Positions 1 to 13,815 of a DNA stretch of 64,000 bases are shown in pieces (position 1 is the first letter of the stretch; each line of letters opens with the position of its first letter). Under the pieces are notes generated by a model that had not been told where the DNA came from, made no database searches, and worked only from the letters and a program-made list of their open reading frames with translations. The stretch comes from Sapria himalayana (lineage: Eukaryota > Streptophyta > Magnoliopsida > Malpighiales > Rafflesiaceae). The stretch is taken from contig JAREIK010003343.1 in NCBI GenBank assembly GCA_029783825.1, positions 182,029 through 246,028 on the forward strand. Direction: 5' to 3'. The translations under genes were made by a program, and so were the position numbers.

Positions 1-2913
1 TTTATTCATCTATTTATCTATTTATCTATCTATCTGTCTGTCTATCTATCTATTTATCTATTTATCTATTTATCTAACTATCTATTTGTCTATTTATCTA
101 TCCAACTATCTATATGTCGATCTGTCTTTTATCTATATGCCTATTTGTCATATATTTATATGTATTTCTATCTATCTATTATCTATCTATCTATATGTGT
201 ATCTGTCTATGTGTTTATCTGTGTAACTATCTATTTGACTATCTATCTATTTATCTATCGACCTATCTATATATCTACTATGTATAGATCTAGCAATCTT
301 TTTATCAATCTTTTTATCAATCTTTTATCAATCTATTAGACTATTAGTCTATCAGTTTATCTATATATCTATCAAACTATATATTTGTCTATCATTTTAT
401 TTTTCTATCTATTTTTCTATCTATTTATTTATCTATCTATCTATATAACTATTTGTTTGTTAATCTCTATATCTATCTATTTTTCTATTTGTCTATCTAT
501 CTATATTTCTATCTATATGTCAATCTCTCTATAATTTATCTAACTTTCTATCTGTTTATCTATCTATTTATTTGTATATCTATCTAACTGTGTATCTATC
601 CATTGTCTATAGTATATATGTCTATCTATTTATCTATGTATCTATCTATCTATCCTATCTATATATCTAGATCTCTATTTATCTATCTATCTATCAGGTA
701 TCTATCTATCTATCAGCCTATCAGTCTATCTATCTATTTATGTGTATATTTATCAATTTTCTTATCAATCTATTTGACTATTTGTCTATATGTTTATCAA
801 TCTATTTGTCTATCTATATATTTTTCTATCTACCTATCTGCCTATCTATCAATTTTATTATCTATCTATCTATTTGTATGTGTGTGTGTGTGTATATATA
901 TATCTATCTAACTATCTATATGACTATCTATCTATCTATTTGTCTATCTAGATATTTATCTATCTATCTATCTATTTATCTATTTGTTTGTCTATTTTTT
1001 ATCTAGCTATCTATCTATCTTCTAGTCAACCAGTCAACCAATATACCTAACTACCTGTCCATTTGTTTATCTTTCTATATTTTTATTTATCAATCAATCT
1101 ATATGTATATATGTCTATCTATCTGTTTGTCTTTCTATATGTTTGTCTATCTATCTGTCTATTTTTCTATTTATATATCTATTTGTCTATCTATCTATCT
1201 ATCTATCTATCTTACTATCTATTTATATATCTATTAGTTTATTTATCTATCTCTATCATTCTATCAATCAATCTATCAATTTATCTATCTATCTTCTATC
1301 TATATTTATATCTAACTAACTATCTATCTTTCTATATATCTATCTATCAATCAATCAATCAATCAATTAATCATTCAATCAATCAAGTAATCAATCAATC
1401 TATCTATCTATCTATATGTCTCTCTGTCTATCTATCTATCTATCTATTTTCCAATAAACCTTTGTGTCAATCAATCAATCAATCTAGCGATCTATCTTTC
1501 TATGAGTTTATCTATGTATCTTTCTATATATTTATCTATCAATCTTTCTATCCACCTATCTATCTATCTATCCATTTTTCAATCTTTCTATATGTCAATC
1601 TGTCTATTTGATTATCTATTATTATGTCTATCAATCAATCAATCTATATGTCTAGCTATCTATCTATTTTTTATCTATATTTCTTTCTTTTTATATGTAT
1701 TTATATCTATCTATCGATCTATCTATATGTCTATTTATCTTTATGTCTATTAGTCTCTCTATCTATCCGTTTATATATCTATCTTTAAATTTGTCTATCT
1801 ATTCCTATATCTATATGTCTATCGGTCTATCTATCTATATGTCTATCTTTCTATCTATTTCTCAAGGTGTCTATGTGTGTATCTAAATATCTATATATCA
1901 ATATCTATTTATCCATCTGTTTATCTATATATTTGTAAATCTATCTAAAATGTATGCCTATATATCTAACTAACTAACTATCTATCTATAAATTGATCTA
2001 TATGTCTATCTGCCTATCAATATTTCTATCTATCTATCTATCATTCTATTAGTCTATCAAACTATTTGATTATTATTCTATCTGTATATCTATCAATATG
2101 TATATATGTCTATCTATCTTTTTGTTTATCTGTCTATCAATCTATATATGTGTCTACTATCTATCTATTATATATCTATCAAACTTCTTTTCAAACTATC
2201 GGTCTATCTATCTATCTATCTATATATTAATTTGTCAGTCTGTCAATCTATTTATGCTATCTATTTTCTATCTATCTATCTATCTATCTATATAATAGTC
2301 TTTATATCTACTATCTATCTATATACATTCTATCTATTTATCTATATGTCTGTCAATTTTTCTATCTATCTATTGTCTATATATATATATAATATTTCGA
2401 TCTATCTATTTCTTTATTTGTCTATATATTTATTTATCTTTATGTCAATTTATCAAACTTTCTCTCTATTATCTACATTTCGTATCTATGTTTCTATCTA
2501 TATACCAATCTATGTACTAATCAACCTATCTGATCTATGTATCTATTTATTTTTCCATATATCTTGTCTATCTATTTATTAGTCTATCAATTTGTCTATC
2601 TTTTTATTTTTTAATCTATGTTTCTGACTATTTGTAATATATCTATCTATCTATATATCTATCTATCTAAATGTATATCTATATATCTTTCTGTTTAGTC
2701 TATCTATCTATCTATTTATCTATATGTTTATATATCTATAAATCGATCTATCATCCTATCATTCTAGTATTCTATTTGTCTTTAAATATTTTATCTATCT
2801 AACTATCTATCTATATGTCTGTTTGTATATCTTTATATATGTCTATCTGCTTATCTCTCTCTATCTACAATCTATTTGGCAATATGTCTTTCTGTATATG
2901 TCTTTATGTTATA

Positions 2914-2968
<55 letters not shown>

Positions 2969-3344
2969 ATCTATCTATATGTATAATTATTTTTATGTGT
3001 ATCAATGTGTCTACCTATCTAACTTTTATCTGTATATCTATCTATCTATCTATAAGTTTATCTTTCTATCTATCTATTGGTATATCTATCTATTAGTCTT
3101 TCAATTTATGTATTTATTAATCTATGTATCAATTTTTTTATCTGGCTATCTTTCTATCTTTAATATCTATATATATGTTTATCTATATATCTATCTATCT
3201 ATCTGTAAGTCTGTCTGTCTATCAATATATCAATCAATTAATTTAATCTTTCTATCTATCTATCTTTCTTTCTATCTATATATTTATCTATCGATTTATC
3301 TCTTTATCTATCTATCTATCTATCTATTTAGCTTTCTATCTTTC

Positions 3345-4055
3345 TATCTATCTATTTATTTATATATATATTTATCTATCAATCAATCTATCTATCTATA
3401 TAACTATCTATCATTCTAATAATTTAATTATGTATCTGTCTATTTTTGTCTATATATCTATCAATTTATTTATCTTTTTATCTATCAATCTATCTATCTT
3501 ATTATCTTATTATCTACTAATCTATTTATTTATTTATCTATTTATATATTTGTCTTATTTTCTATTTGGCTATATGTCTATCCTTCTATACATTTAGCTA
3601 TCTATATATCTGTCAATCTTTCTATCTACCTATCATTCTATTTATCTATTTTTTATATCTATCTATCTGTGTATCATTCTATCTGTCTATCTATCTATTT
3701 ATCAATTTATCTACTTGCCTATCGATCTATCTATCTAATTATTTATCTTTATATCTAAATATCTATCTATATATCTAACTATCTATCTGTCTAAATATCT
3801 ATCTATCTATCTAACTAACTATCTATTTCTCTATCTATTTATCAATCTATAAATATATCTATATGTATATCTGTCATCTATCTATATGTTTATCTATCAA
3901 TATGTCTATATATCTATCTTTCTATCCATATATCTGTCTATCTAGTTATCTATCAATCTGTCTATATGTCTATATGTCTATATATCTATCTATATTTTTT
4001 TCTATTTTTCAATATATATATATATATATATATCTTTCTTTCTATTTGCAAATTT

Positions 4056-4093
<38 letters not shown>

Positions 4094-4320
4094 ATTTATG
4101 TATCAATAAATCAATCAATCTATCTATCTATATGTATGTTTATCTATCAATATGTCTATATATCTATCTTTCTATCTATATATCTGTCTATCTAGTTATC
4201 TTTCTATCTATCTATCTATCTATATGTCTATATGTCTATATGTCTATCTATCTCTCTTTCTATTTTCCTATTTATCTATATATATATATAAATATATCTT
4301 TCTTTCTATTTGCATATTTA

Positions 4321-4357
<37 letters not shown>

Positions 4358-5430
4358 ATTTATCTATCATTAAATCAATCAATCAATATATTTATCTATC
4401 TATATATATGTATATCTATTTATCTATAATTTTTTCAATCGATCTATATGTCTATCTATCAATCTATCTATCTGTCAATTTGTCTATTTGTTTATCTGTG
4501 TATCTTTATCTCTATTTTTTTATCTATCTTTATATCTAACTATTTATTTATATATATATTTTTCTATCAATCTATCTTTCTATCTATCTATCTATATAAC
4601 TATCTATCATTCTAATAATTTAATTATTTATCTGTCTATTTTTTGTCTATATATCTATCAATTTGTTTATCTTTTTATATATCAATCAATCTATCTTATT
4701 ATCTACTAATTTGTTTATTTATTTTTTTATTTATATATTTGTCTAATTGTCTATTTGTCTATATTTCTATCCTTCTATCCATTTAGCTATCCATATATCT
4801 GTTAATCTTTCTATCTATCTATCATTCTATTTATCTATTTTTTTAATATCTATCTATCTATCATTCTATCTGTCTATCTATCTATTTATCAATTTATCTA
4901 CTTGCCTATCGATCTATCTATCTATATATTTATCTTTATATCTAAATATCTATCTAAATATCTAACTATCTTTCTGTCTAAATATCTATCTCTCTAACTA
5001 ACTATCTATATCTCTATCTATCTATCTGTATATCTATCTATCTATATATATGTTTATCTATCAATATGTCTATATATCTATCTTTCTATCTATATATCTG
5101 TCTATCTAGTTATCTATCTATCTATATGTCTATATGTCTATGTAACTATCTTTCTTTCTTTCTATTTTCCTATATATATATATTTCTTTCTATTGGCATA
5201 TTTATCTATATATATATATATATATATCAATTTATGTATCAATAAATCAATCTATCTATCTATTTATCTATCGATATGTATGTATATCTATTTATCTATC
5301 TATTTTTCTATCAATTTTTCAATCAATCTATATGTCTGTCTATTAATCTATCTATCTGTCAATTTTTCTATATGTTTATCTGTGTATCTTTATATCTATT
5401 TTTCTATCTATCTTTCTATCCATCTATATT
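3345..5430 (+). repeat. Higher-order duplication inside left array
   Basis: A variant-rich block is repeated. The landmark ATTCTAATAATTTAATTAT occurs near 3413 and again near 4609, about 1.19 kb apart, and the landmark CTACTTGCCTATCGATC near 3711 recurs near 4898. Inside it a smaller unit of about 0.26 kb, marked by ATCAATATGTCTATATATC and TCTATCTAGTTATC followed by a (TA)n run, appears near 3890, 4145 and 5055. The tail at about 4300-4540 recurs at about 5180-5425. This indicates segmental tandem duplication on top of tetranucleotide slippage. Confidence 0.75.
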
Positions 5431-6207
5431 TTTATCTATCTATATGTCCAACTATCGATAAGTATATTTGTATATGTATTTATTTGACTATCTGACAATC
5501 TATCTATCTATCTATGTGTCTATCTGTCTATTTATCTACCTAACTATATATATATATATATCTTTTTGTCTATATATTCATCTGTCTATATGTATTTTTG
5601 TTTATTTTTTATATCTATCTATCTATCTAACTTTTTATATAGCTATATTATAATTAATTAATCAACCAATCTAACTATAGATCTTTGTATCTATCAATCT
5701 ATATATCTAACTATTTATATATTTATCTAATTATATATTAATCTCTCTATTTATTTATCAATCAACCAATCTAGCTATCTATATATAATTCTATCTACCT
5801 TTCTACTTATCTATCTATCTATCTACATACCTACACATTTATCAATAATATATCTATCTATGTATCTATATATCTATCTCTCTATCTATCAGCCTGTCTA
5901 TCTATCTACCTATTTCTATGTCAATCTTTCTAAAAATTTCTATATATTTCTATATGTCAATTTGTATATCTACCTAATTTTCAAACTATCCATCTATATA
6001 TATATATCAAACATACTATTTACATATTTATCTGTGTCTATCTATTTATTTATCTATCTTTACATCTATTTGTCCTTTTATCTGTTTATCTTTCTATATG
6101 CCTATCTGCCTATCTGTCTATATGTTTATTTATCTATCTATCTATCTATCATTCTATCATTCTATATATTTATTTATTTATTAATCTATTTATCTACTTG
6201 TCAATCT

Positions 6208-6243
<36 letters not shown>

Positions 6244-6304
6244 CTCTCTCTATCTAGCTATCTTTCTATTTGTATATCTATATATCTATCTATCTAGCAA
6301 TCTA

Positions 6305-7228
6305 TCTGTCAATCTGTCTATTAGTTTATTTGTTTATCAGTCATTTAGTGTAATTTTCTATGACTCTATCTGTCTATGAGTATATATGTCTATATGTCTT
6401 TATGTCTATCTATCTTGTTGTCTATCTATGTATCTATCTATCTGTCTATTTGTCTATTTGTCTATCTATCTATATATTTATCTATCTATTTGTCTATTTC
6501 TATTTCTGTTAATCTATCAATCTATTTATCTATTTATCTCTCTATCTATATTTCTATCTATATATCTATCTGTCTTTATGTCTATCTATGTTTTGTTTAT
6601 TCTCTATCTATCTATCTTTCTGTCTATCTATCTAACTATCTGTCTATCTATTTATCAATCTTTATTTATATCTATCTATCTATCAATATATCTTTCTAAT
6701 TGTCTATCTGTTTATATGTATATCTATCTATATTTCTATTTGGTTATTTTCTACATGCCTATCTATCTATTTATTTATTTATTTATATATTTGTCTATCT
6801 ATTTATATATATATAATTTCTATCTGTCTATCTATCAGTTTATTTGTTTATCAATCATTCAGTCTATTTTTTATCACTCTATCTGTCTATCAGAATATAT
6901 GTCTATATATCTTTATGTCTCTAGTTCTTTATGTCTATCTGTCTAGCTGTCTATCTATCTATCCGTCTATCTATCTATCTATCTATATATTATCTATATA
7001 TCTATCTATTTGTCTATTATTAAATATATCTATATATTTATCTATATATATATATATATATATATCTGTTTGTCTATAGATATATCTATCTGTTTTTATA
7101 TTTATCTAGCTATCTTTCTTTATTTCTATATATCTATCAGTCTATCTTTCTAATGGTCCATCTTTTTCTATGTATATTTATCTATCTTTTTATTTTTCTA
7201 TTTATCATTATATCAATTTGTCTGTCTG

Positions 7229-7259
<31 letters not shown>

Positions 7260-7400
7260 GTCTGTCTGAATATAAATTTTTTTATTTATCAATCATTTAG
7301 TCTATTTTTTATAACTCTATCTGTCTATCAGAATATATGCCTATATGTCTATATGTCTTTATGTCTTTATATCTAATTGTCAAGCTGTTTATCTATCTGT
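6305..7400 (+). repeat. Three-copy roughly 0.5-kb repeat inside left array
   Basis: A recognisable non-uniform block (TTTATCA, A/TTCATTTAG or ATTCAGTC, a T-rich run, ACTCTATCTGTCTAT, then ATATGTCTTTATGTC) occurs near 6330-6405, 6840-6920 and 7285-7365. The spacing is about 0.5 kb and then about 0.45 kb. Copies differ by scattered substitutions, so the duplication is not very recent. Confidence 0.65.
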
Positions 7401-8831
7401 CTATCAATCTATCAATCTATCTATTTGTATATCTATCTATTTATCTATCTATCTGTTTATCAATATATCTATTTGTTTGTCTATTTTATTATCTATCTTT
7501 CTTTATTTCTATCTATATATCAGTCTATCTTTCTAATTGTCTATTTGTTTATAAGGATATCTATCTATCTTTCTATTTGTCTATTTATCTATATGTCTAT
7601 CTATCTATCTATAAGTCTCTCTATCTGTCTCTTTATTTATCTGTCTATCATTCTATCTATTTATCTATCTATCAATCAAACAATCTATCTATCTATCTGT
7701 CTATCTATTTATTTATCTATTTGTCTATCTATCTATTTATCTATTTGTATATTTGTCTCTCTGTCTATCTATTTATCAATATATCTATCTATCTATCTAT
7801 CAAATGATTTATATCTCTATCTATCTATCTAGCTACCTTTCTATCTATTTATTTATATATTAGTCTATCTATCAATCTATCTATATGTCTATTTGTGTAA
7901 TTCTCAATTTGTATATCTGTCTATTTGTCTATGGTTAATTAGTATATCTGTCTAACTATCTATATGTCCATCTATCAATATATCTTGCTATTTGACTATC
8001 TATTTGTCTCTATATCTCTTTATCAATCTATTTATATGTTTATTTATATATCTATCTTTCGGTTATTCATCTATCTATATATATTTTTATTTGCCTATTG
8101 TCTATTTGTCTATTTGCCTATTTGTCTATATGTCTTTCAATTCATCTGTCTATATGTCTATCTATATATTTGTCTATTTGTAAAAATGACTAACTGCCTA
8201 TTTGTCTATCGATCTATCTATCAATATATCAATTTGTTTCATTATTTACCTATCTATCAGTCTGCTTGTCTACCTATCTACATAATTATCTGTATATCAA
8301 TCTATTTGTCTATCTATATAACAGTCTATCTATATATCTGTCTATCTATCTATCTGTCTATTTGTCTATATGTCTTTCTGTCTATCTGTTTATCTGTCTA
8401 TCTGTCTATCTATCTATCTATCTATCAAATTCTCATTCTATCAATCTCCCTTTATTTCTCTTTATCTATCTATTTAAATCTCTATCAATTTGTCTATCAT
8501 TCTATCTATTATCATTTTATCTATATATCTACTCGTCTATCAATCAATCAATCTGCCTATATATCTATCTATATTTTTTCTAAATATCTATCAATTTATC
8601 AATTAATCTATCTATCTATCTATTTATCCATCTATCTACATGTCTATCTATCTATCTATCTATATCTATCTATTTGTTAATCTATCTATCTATATATCAA
8701 TCTATATGTCTCGTTGTCTAACTATCTATTTGTATATCCATTTATTTATCAGTTTATCCATCTAAATGTCTATATATCTATATGTGTACTTTTCTATATG
8801 TCTATATGTCTATCTATTTATCTATCTATTT

Positions 8832-8845
8832 TACTACATGAACAT
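8832..8845 (+). repeat. Decayed 5' terminal inverted repeat of element A
   Basis: TACTACATGAACAT matches the family terminus CACTACAAGAAAAT at 11 of 14 bases and sits exactly where the TCTA array ends. The next 30 bases (CCTAGGG, TTAGCTAGGG) resemble the inner part of the 3' end. The loss of the first C would probably weaken excision. Confidence 0.65.
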
Positions 8846-8867
8846 ATTTTTTTACCTAGGGAATTTT

Positions 8868-9645
8868 AGCTAGGGATCAATCCCTAATAAAATTTTGAGT
8901 GATTAGCTAGGGAATTGCAAGGGATTTATGATTTTTTATTGAAATAAAAATTTGCAACGGATTAGCGAAGGTTTAGCGATGAAATATTTACATAAATTCC
9001 ACTCAAAAAAATCAGGGAATTTAGCAATGGATTAGGGATGGATTAGCGACGAAATATTTTCATAAATTTTCCTCAAGAAAAGCGGGAAATTTATTAATTG
9101 ATTAGCGATAGAATTTCTATAGCTAATAAAATCTTGAATATAGCAATGGATTTAGCGACATATTTAGCGACGGAATTTCCCTAGTTAATAAAATCAAGAA
9201 TTTTGTGACGGATTAAGCGATGGAATTTCTCTAGATAATTACATTCATATCATAGCAACAGATTTGAATGACAAAATTCCTTACCTAATAACATCTAGAA
9301 CATAGTAATATATTTTATCGATGAAATTTCCCTAGCTAATTATATCACAAAATATAGTGATAAATTTTGTGATAGAATTTTCATAGCTAATTACATACTG
9401 AATATAGTGATGGTTTTTAGAGATAAAACATCCCAAGCCAATTACATCCTGAATAAAGTAATAGATTTTGGTGATTAAACCTCCGAAATTCATTAAATCC
9501 AGAATATATCGACAGATTTAGCGATGAAACTTCCCTAGCAAATTAAATCAGGAATAAAGCGACGGATTTAGTGTCAGAACTTCCCTAGCTAATTAAATCT
9601 CGAACATATGGATGGATTTAGCGACAGAATTTTTCTAGCCAATAT
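8868..9645 (+). repeat. 5' subterminal repeat block of element A
   Basis: After a short stretch rich in TTAGCTAGGGA and AGCGATGGATTAG motifs, a unit of about 60 bp repeats roughly nine to ten times between about 9110 and 9640. Each unit carries CCCTAGCTAATTA-like sequence, a variable ATC-GAATATAG segment, and AGCGACGGATTTAGCGA. In En/Spm the subterminal repeats bind TNPA. That role here is inferred from position and repetition. Confidence 0.75.
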
Positions 9646-9649
9646 TTAA

Positions 9650-10800
9650 TTATTTAATTTTTTTTAATTTATTATTTGTTTTATTATTTTTATCTATTTT
9701 TGTTTATTAAATATATGTTAATGGTCTATAGATGAGTGATCCTTAAAAGATACATTATCCCCCTAAAATTTTAAAAAAGGGATATAATAAATAAATAATT
9801 TAAAAATATAAAAATACAAAAAAATTATATTAATAAGGACTAAAATAACTATTTTTATGATGTATTAATTTTAAAAAAAATTATACAAAAAATTTTATTA
9901 AAATTTTTAATTAAGAAACTTAAATTTTTGTATTAAATTAATATTAAATAATTAATTCAAAAAGTATAATAATTTTTTTCGATATTTTAAAAATTAAATT
10001 AACATACATTAAAATTTCTACTAATATAAAAGTAAAATAATTCATTGTATGATAAAATAAATAAAAATTTAAAAATATTTGAATTGACAAATAAACTAGT
10101 AAATATTAATATTATTATAAGTATAAAATAATTTTATGATTATAGAAACCTTTTAAAAAAATTTTTAATACAAAATTTGAAAATATTGAAATATAATAAA
10201 AATATAAAATTTTTCATTAAAGTTAAAAGAAAATAAATTAATATTTAAAAATAAATACATAGATGTTTGCTCCTACTAAAATTTATAAGAATTAAACAAT
10301 TGAATAATATTTTTACTATTAGCTTTTAACATTAAGTCTTTATTAAAATAATAAATATAACTTTTTTTAATTATCTTCTCATTTAAAAATTTTTTGAATT
10401 TTACAAATTATTAATGATATAAAATAATATGAAATTTTAAGCCTTTAAAATTATTTCATATTATATTCATAAAAATTAATATGAATTCATAAAAATTTAT
10501 AACCATAAAATATAAATTTTATATATTTTTTAATATTAAAGTATTTTATAACTCTTAGGAGAGTTGCTAGAAGACAAATCATCTTTTCATGTTTGTCTTA
10601 TTATATGAAGTTTGTTAATTTTATAGCTATTTGATATTTTTTTTATAAGGCTAAACATATATTTTTTAAATTGTTTATATATTTATTATCTAATTAATAT
10701 TATAATAAAAAATTGTGAGGTGTTTATTTTTCATGTGTACCTTGCTACACACACATTAATTTTCTTGAAAAATTTTGATGGTGAATAAAATAAATGAGTA
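9650..10800. other. Very AT-rich stretch, no gene seen
   Basis: Poly-A/T-rich sequence with almost no G or C and stops in every frame. I see no recognisable gene, RNA or repeat unit beyond short homopolymer runs. By position it is the spacer between the subterminal repeats and the internal part of element A. Confidence 0.6.
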
Positions 10801-10806
10801 TCTTGG

Positions 10807-10807
<1 letters not shown>

Positions 10808-10867
<60 letters not shown>
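10808..10867. repeat. (TA)n microsatellite
   Basis: About 60 bases of uninterrupted TA dinucleotide. Similar long TA tracts occur at 11417-11462, 11478-11509 (running into a short CT and TCTA run to about 11535), and 13757-13808. Confidence 0.95.
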
Positions 10868-10871
<4 letters not shown>

Positions 10872-10914
10872 TTAATGTTTTTATAATTAAAAATATAAAT
10901 ATTTTGGTAATATA

Positions 10915-11060
10915 TATAATCACTTGTTGAGATTCTAGAGACAACTCTTAATTAGTGAAGCACAAATCCTCCGTAGTCCACCATCTATATCTCATCACCA
11001 ACGCATCAAAACTTATTCGAAGATTAAGCAATAATTTTTTATTGATTTGAGGTATGTTTT
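10915..11060 (+). promoter_or_regulatory. Possible 5' leader exon in element A
   Basis: This 145-bp stretch stands out from the AT-rich surroundings with normal base composition, and it ends in a donor-like GAG|GTATGTTTTC near 11050. It has no useful reading frame. By position it could be a non-coding leader exon of the element's transcription unit, as non-coding first exons are known in En/Spm. No homologue is visible elsewhere in the window, so the call is tentative. Confidence 0.2.
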
Positions 11061-11410
11061 CTACCCAATTTTTCATCGATTATCTTAATGCAAGAGTTTG
11101 TGTATTGATTCTGTTAATTTTTTTTCGAAATTCTTCTTCTTTAATCGTATGCATTAATTTAATTATACTTATTGTGATACATACCTAATGCATTTGTGTT
11201 GTGTTGGGTAGTAGGTATGCTTATATAAACTTAATTTAATTATACTTTTTTAATACATATTCTGTTAATTTAATTTATACTTGGACTGCTTATATAAACT
11301 TAATCTTATATAACACAAAATGGGCGTTTTGTGTTGGGCAGTGTGTATATAACACATAAATATATAAATGTATTTTATTATATCAATAACTATAAAAAAT
11401 AGTTTACATA

Positions 11411-11463
<53 letters not shown>

Positions 11464-11472
11464 CAAAATATA

Positions 11473-11512
<40 letters not shown>

Positions 11513-13767
11513 CTCTCTCTCTATCTATCTATCATAATTTTATATATGATACATTCGATATACATGTGTATTTCAAATATAATTAGTATTATACATATAA
11601 CATTATATATATATATATATATTTTTTGCACAAATAAAGTTATTCTGACTTTATGATAGGCTTTTAATAATGTATATTTGAAATTTGCAAGTTATCATAA
11701 TGAAATACACGTCAAATAAATTTGCTTTATGAAAATATCTATTATTCCATAATGTCGTGCCTACCCAATAAGTATAAATAAATTAATATCTATAAACTTT
11801 ATTTTATACATGGCTTTATGTATAGGGAAAAACACATACTCTTATAAAAATGTAAGAGTGTATTTAATATCTATAAATTAAAAGTATTGTCACATTAATA
11901 TATGTTAATCTCAAATTAATATATGCAAACATTTATTGATTAGGTTTCAATTAGTTCAAATAAAAATTTAATAGGCTTTATGTATAATGATACTAATTTA
12001 CAAGACATTTAAATACAAGTATATATTTGACAATACTTTAATTATTATATTTAATTAAATGTTGCATAGGCTCCCTTATAAATACCCTAGCATTGACTAT
12101 CAATATGATTCATACTAGATTATAATATATAAGATATCCAGCTCATCTGACATACATTATTTCCTACATGAATTGATGCCGATGACTTTTTAATGGGTTT
12201 GAAAAGTTCCACCTATATGGATGAGTACATCTCACATATTTTATCACTGCTATAGCCATTAACTCATAAATTATATACTCGTGGACACGATACTGTTTAC
12301 TTATTGTAAGCTAACCATATAATTGTTTACTTGAGTATACACTAGAAACTATTTACTTATTGTAAGCTTAGATAATGAAGAAACTTTGATAATTAATCCA
12401 AATAATCAATATCTATGAAATGATAATCCAGATTCATAGAGTTAACTTTATTACTTAGTAAACTCATATACTTGTGATACATTTTACCGTGCTATAAAAT
12501 AACTAACACTACAGTGATTTTTGTATTGTCTTGCATCTCTATAATTTCAAAGCTTAATGGTCTTTGAGCTATTATAATTACAATGATTCCTAGATTTAGA
12601 CCTCTTGTTTTTTGATTTGCTTTGACATTTTCACTTGGTTGAATTTCTTTCAATTAACTTTGTATATAATTCTAAAGAGGTTGATGTTTCAATTGTCTAT
12701 CTCTAATGAATCTCTTAGCTAAGAATTAAATCACGAGCATCATAAAATTTAAATTTAATAGTTCTTGATGAACTATGCACAACTATAATTGTCATATGTT
12801 AATTTTTGATAGAGAACACAGAAGTATCAATACACATACTTCATCATTGACTTCAATACCAAACAAACTTAAATTGGGTTGTGATTGTGTTTACTTCATT
12901 GAGTTGCTTGTTCACTGATGTGCTTTCTGTCAACTACAGATTGAAAAAACACCTCATCATATGCACTTTTTTAGTTTCAATTAGTTTTTCATATATAATA
13001 GCAAGAGCCTTCATAAGCCTTACTATGCTCTTCTCGTTTTTTATATTGAAACTAAGTTGTTAAGATATCATATTTCAGATGAATTCAAGTGCTAGTATGT
13101 GCTCTACTTTTTTCATAGACTCTAGCTTCTTCCTCAGAAGGGGTTGATATAAAATTTTCTAGTATATATATTTCAGATAGAATTTCATAGACTCTATCTT
13201 CTCCAGATTTCTAATAATTTTTTCAAGGTATTTCATGAGAAATAGTACCATATAAATTGAAATCAGATTTCTTTAAGTATTATATAGGAGTAAAATAAAA
13301 TCAAACATTAAAAAAATAATAAAATGATATATTTATTCAATCAAACTAGAATAAATATATTAAATCAAACTCAATTTTAATCAAACTAGTTAGATCGAAT
13401 TAGTTTTACCTCTCTCTCATTCTATTTGACATAGAATTTGTCAAATTTCATTGCAGAATATTTGAGACCTTGGAAGAAGTTGATGTTAAGAGACTGTGGA
13501 ATATTGTGATGATGATGCGCCACTAGGTGAGCTCCATGTCAAGGCACTTGGTGCATTTTTCCAAGCATAGATATGATTAATCCAATGTCATTTCTATATT
13601 TAGCTTATTTTTCCAACTAGAGTCTCTGTTTGGCCAAAAATAATGACAGAGAGTGATCTTTTGTTTTTTTTTTGTTACATCTAACCACTTCTTCACACAA
13701 GTCACTTTCCAAAATGTAACAATAAAAGCAAGGTGTATATCAATTTCATACAATATATATATATATA

Positions 13768-13815
<48 letters not shown>

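Larger units (their letters stand above)
1..8831. repeat. Left TCTA/TATC degenerate tetranucleotide array
   Basis: Nearly the whole stretch is TCTA/TATC in a 4-base register with many single substitutions (TTTA, TGTC, CAAT, TATA variants) and short (TA)n runs, for example near 2917-2966, 4057-4091, 4323-4355 and 6210-6240. Pyrimidine-rich TCTA lies on the + strand. Because 4 and 3 share no factor and the TCTA strand contains no stop triplet, all three + frames stay open for long distances and encode Leu-Ser-Ile-Tyr repeats. These are not genes. The array continues past the left window edge and stops at the terminus of a CACTA element. Confidence 0.95.

Noticed and set aside
1..8831. CRISPR-like or spacer-repeat organisation in the arrays
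   Set aside because: The repeats are contiguous tetranucleotides without constant repeat and unique spacers, in plant nuclear DNA.
12881..13063. 60-codon hydrophobic frame
   Set aside because: Short, no family resemblance, and stops on all sides. Expected by chance in 64 kb.
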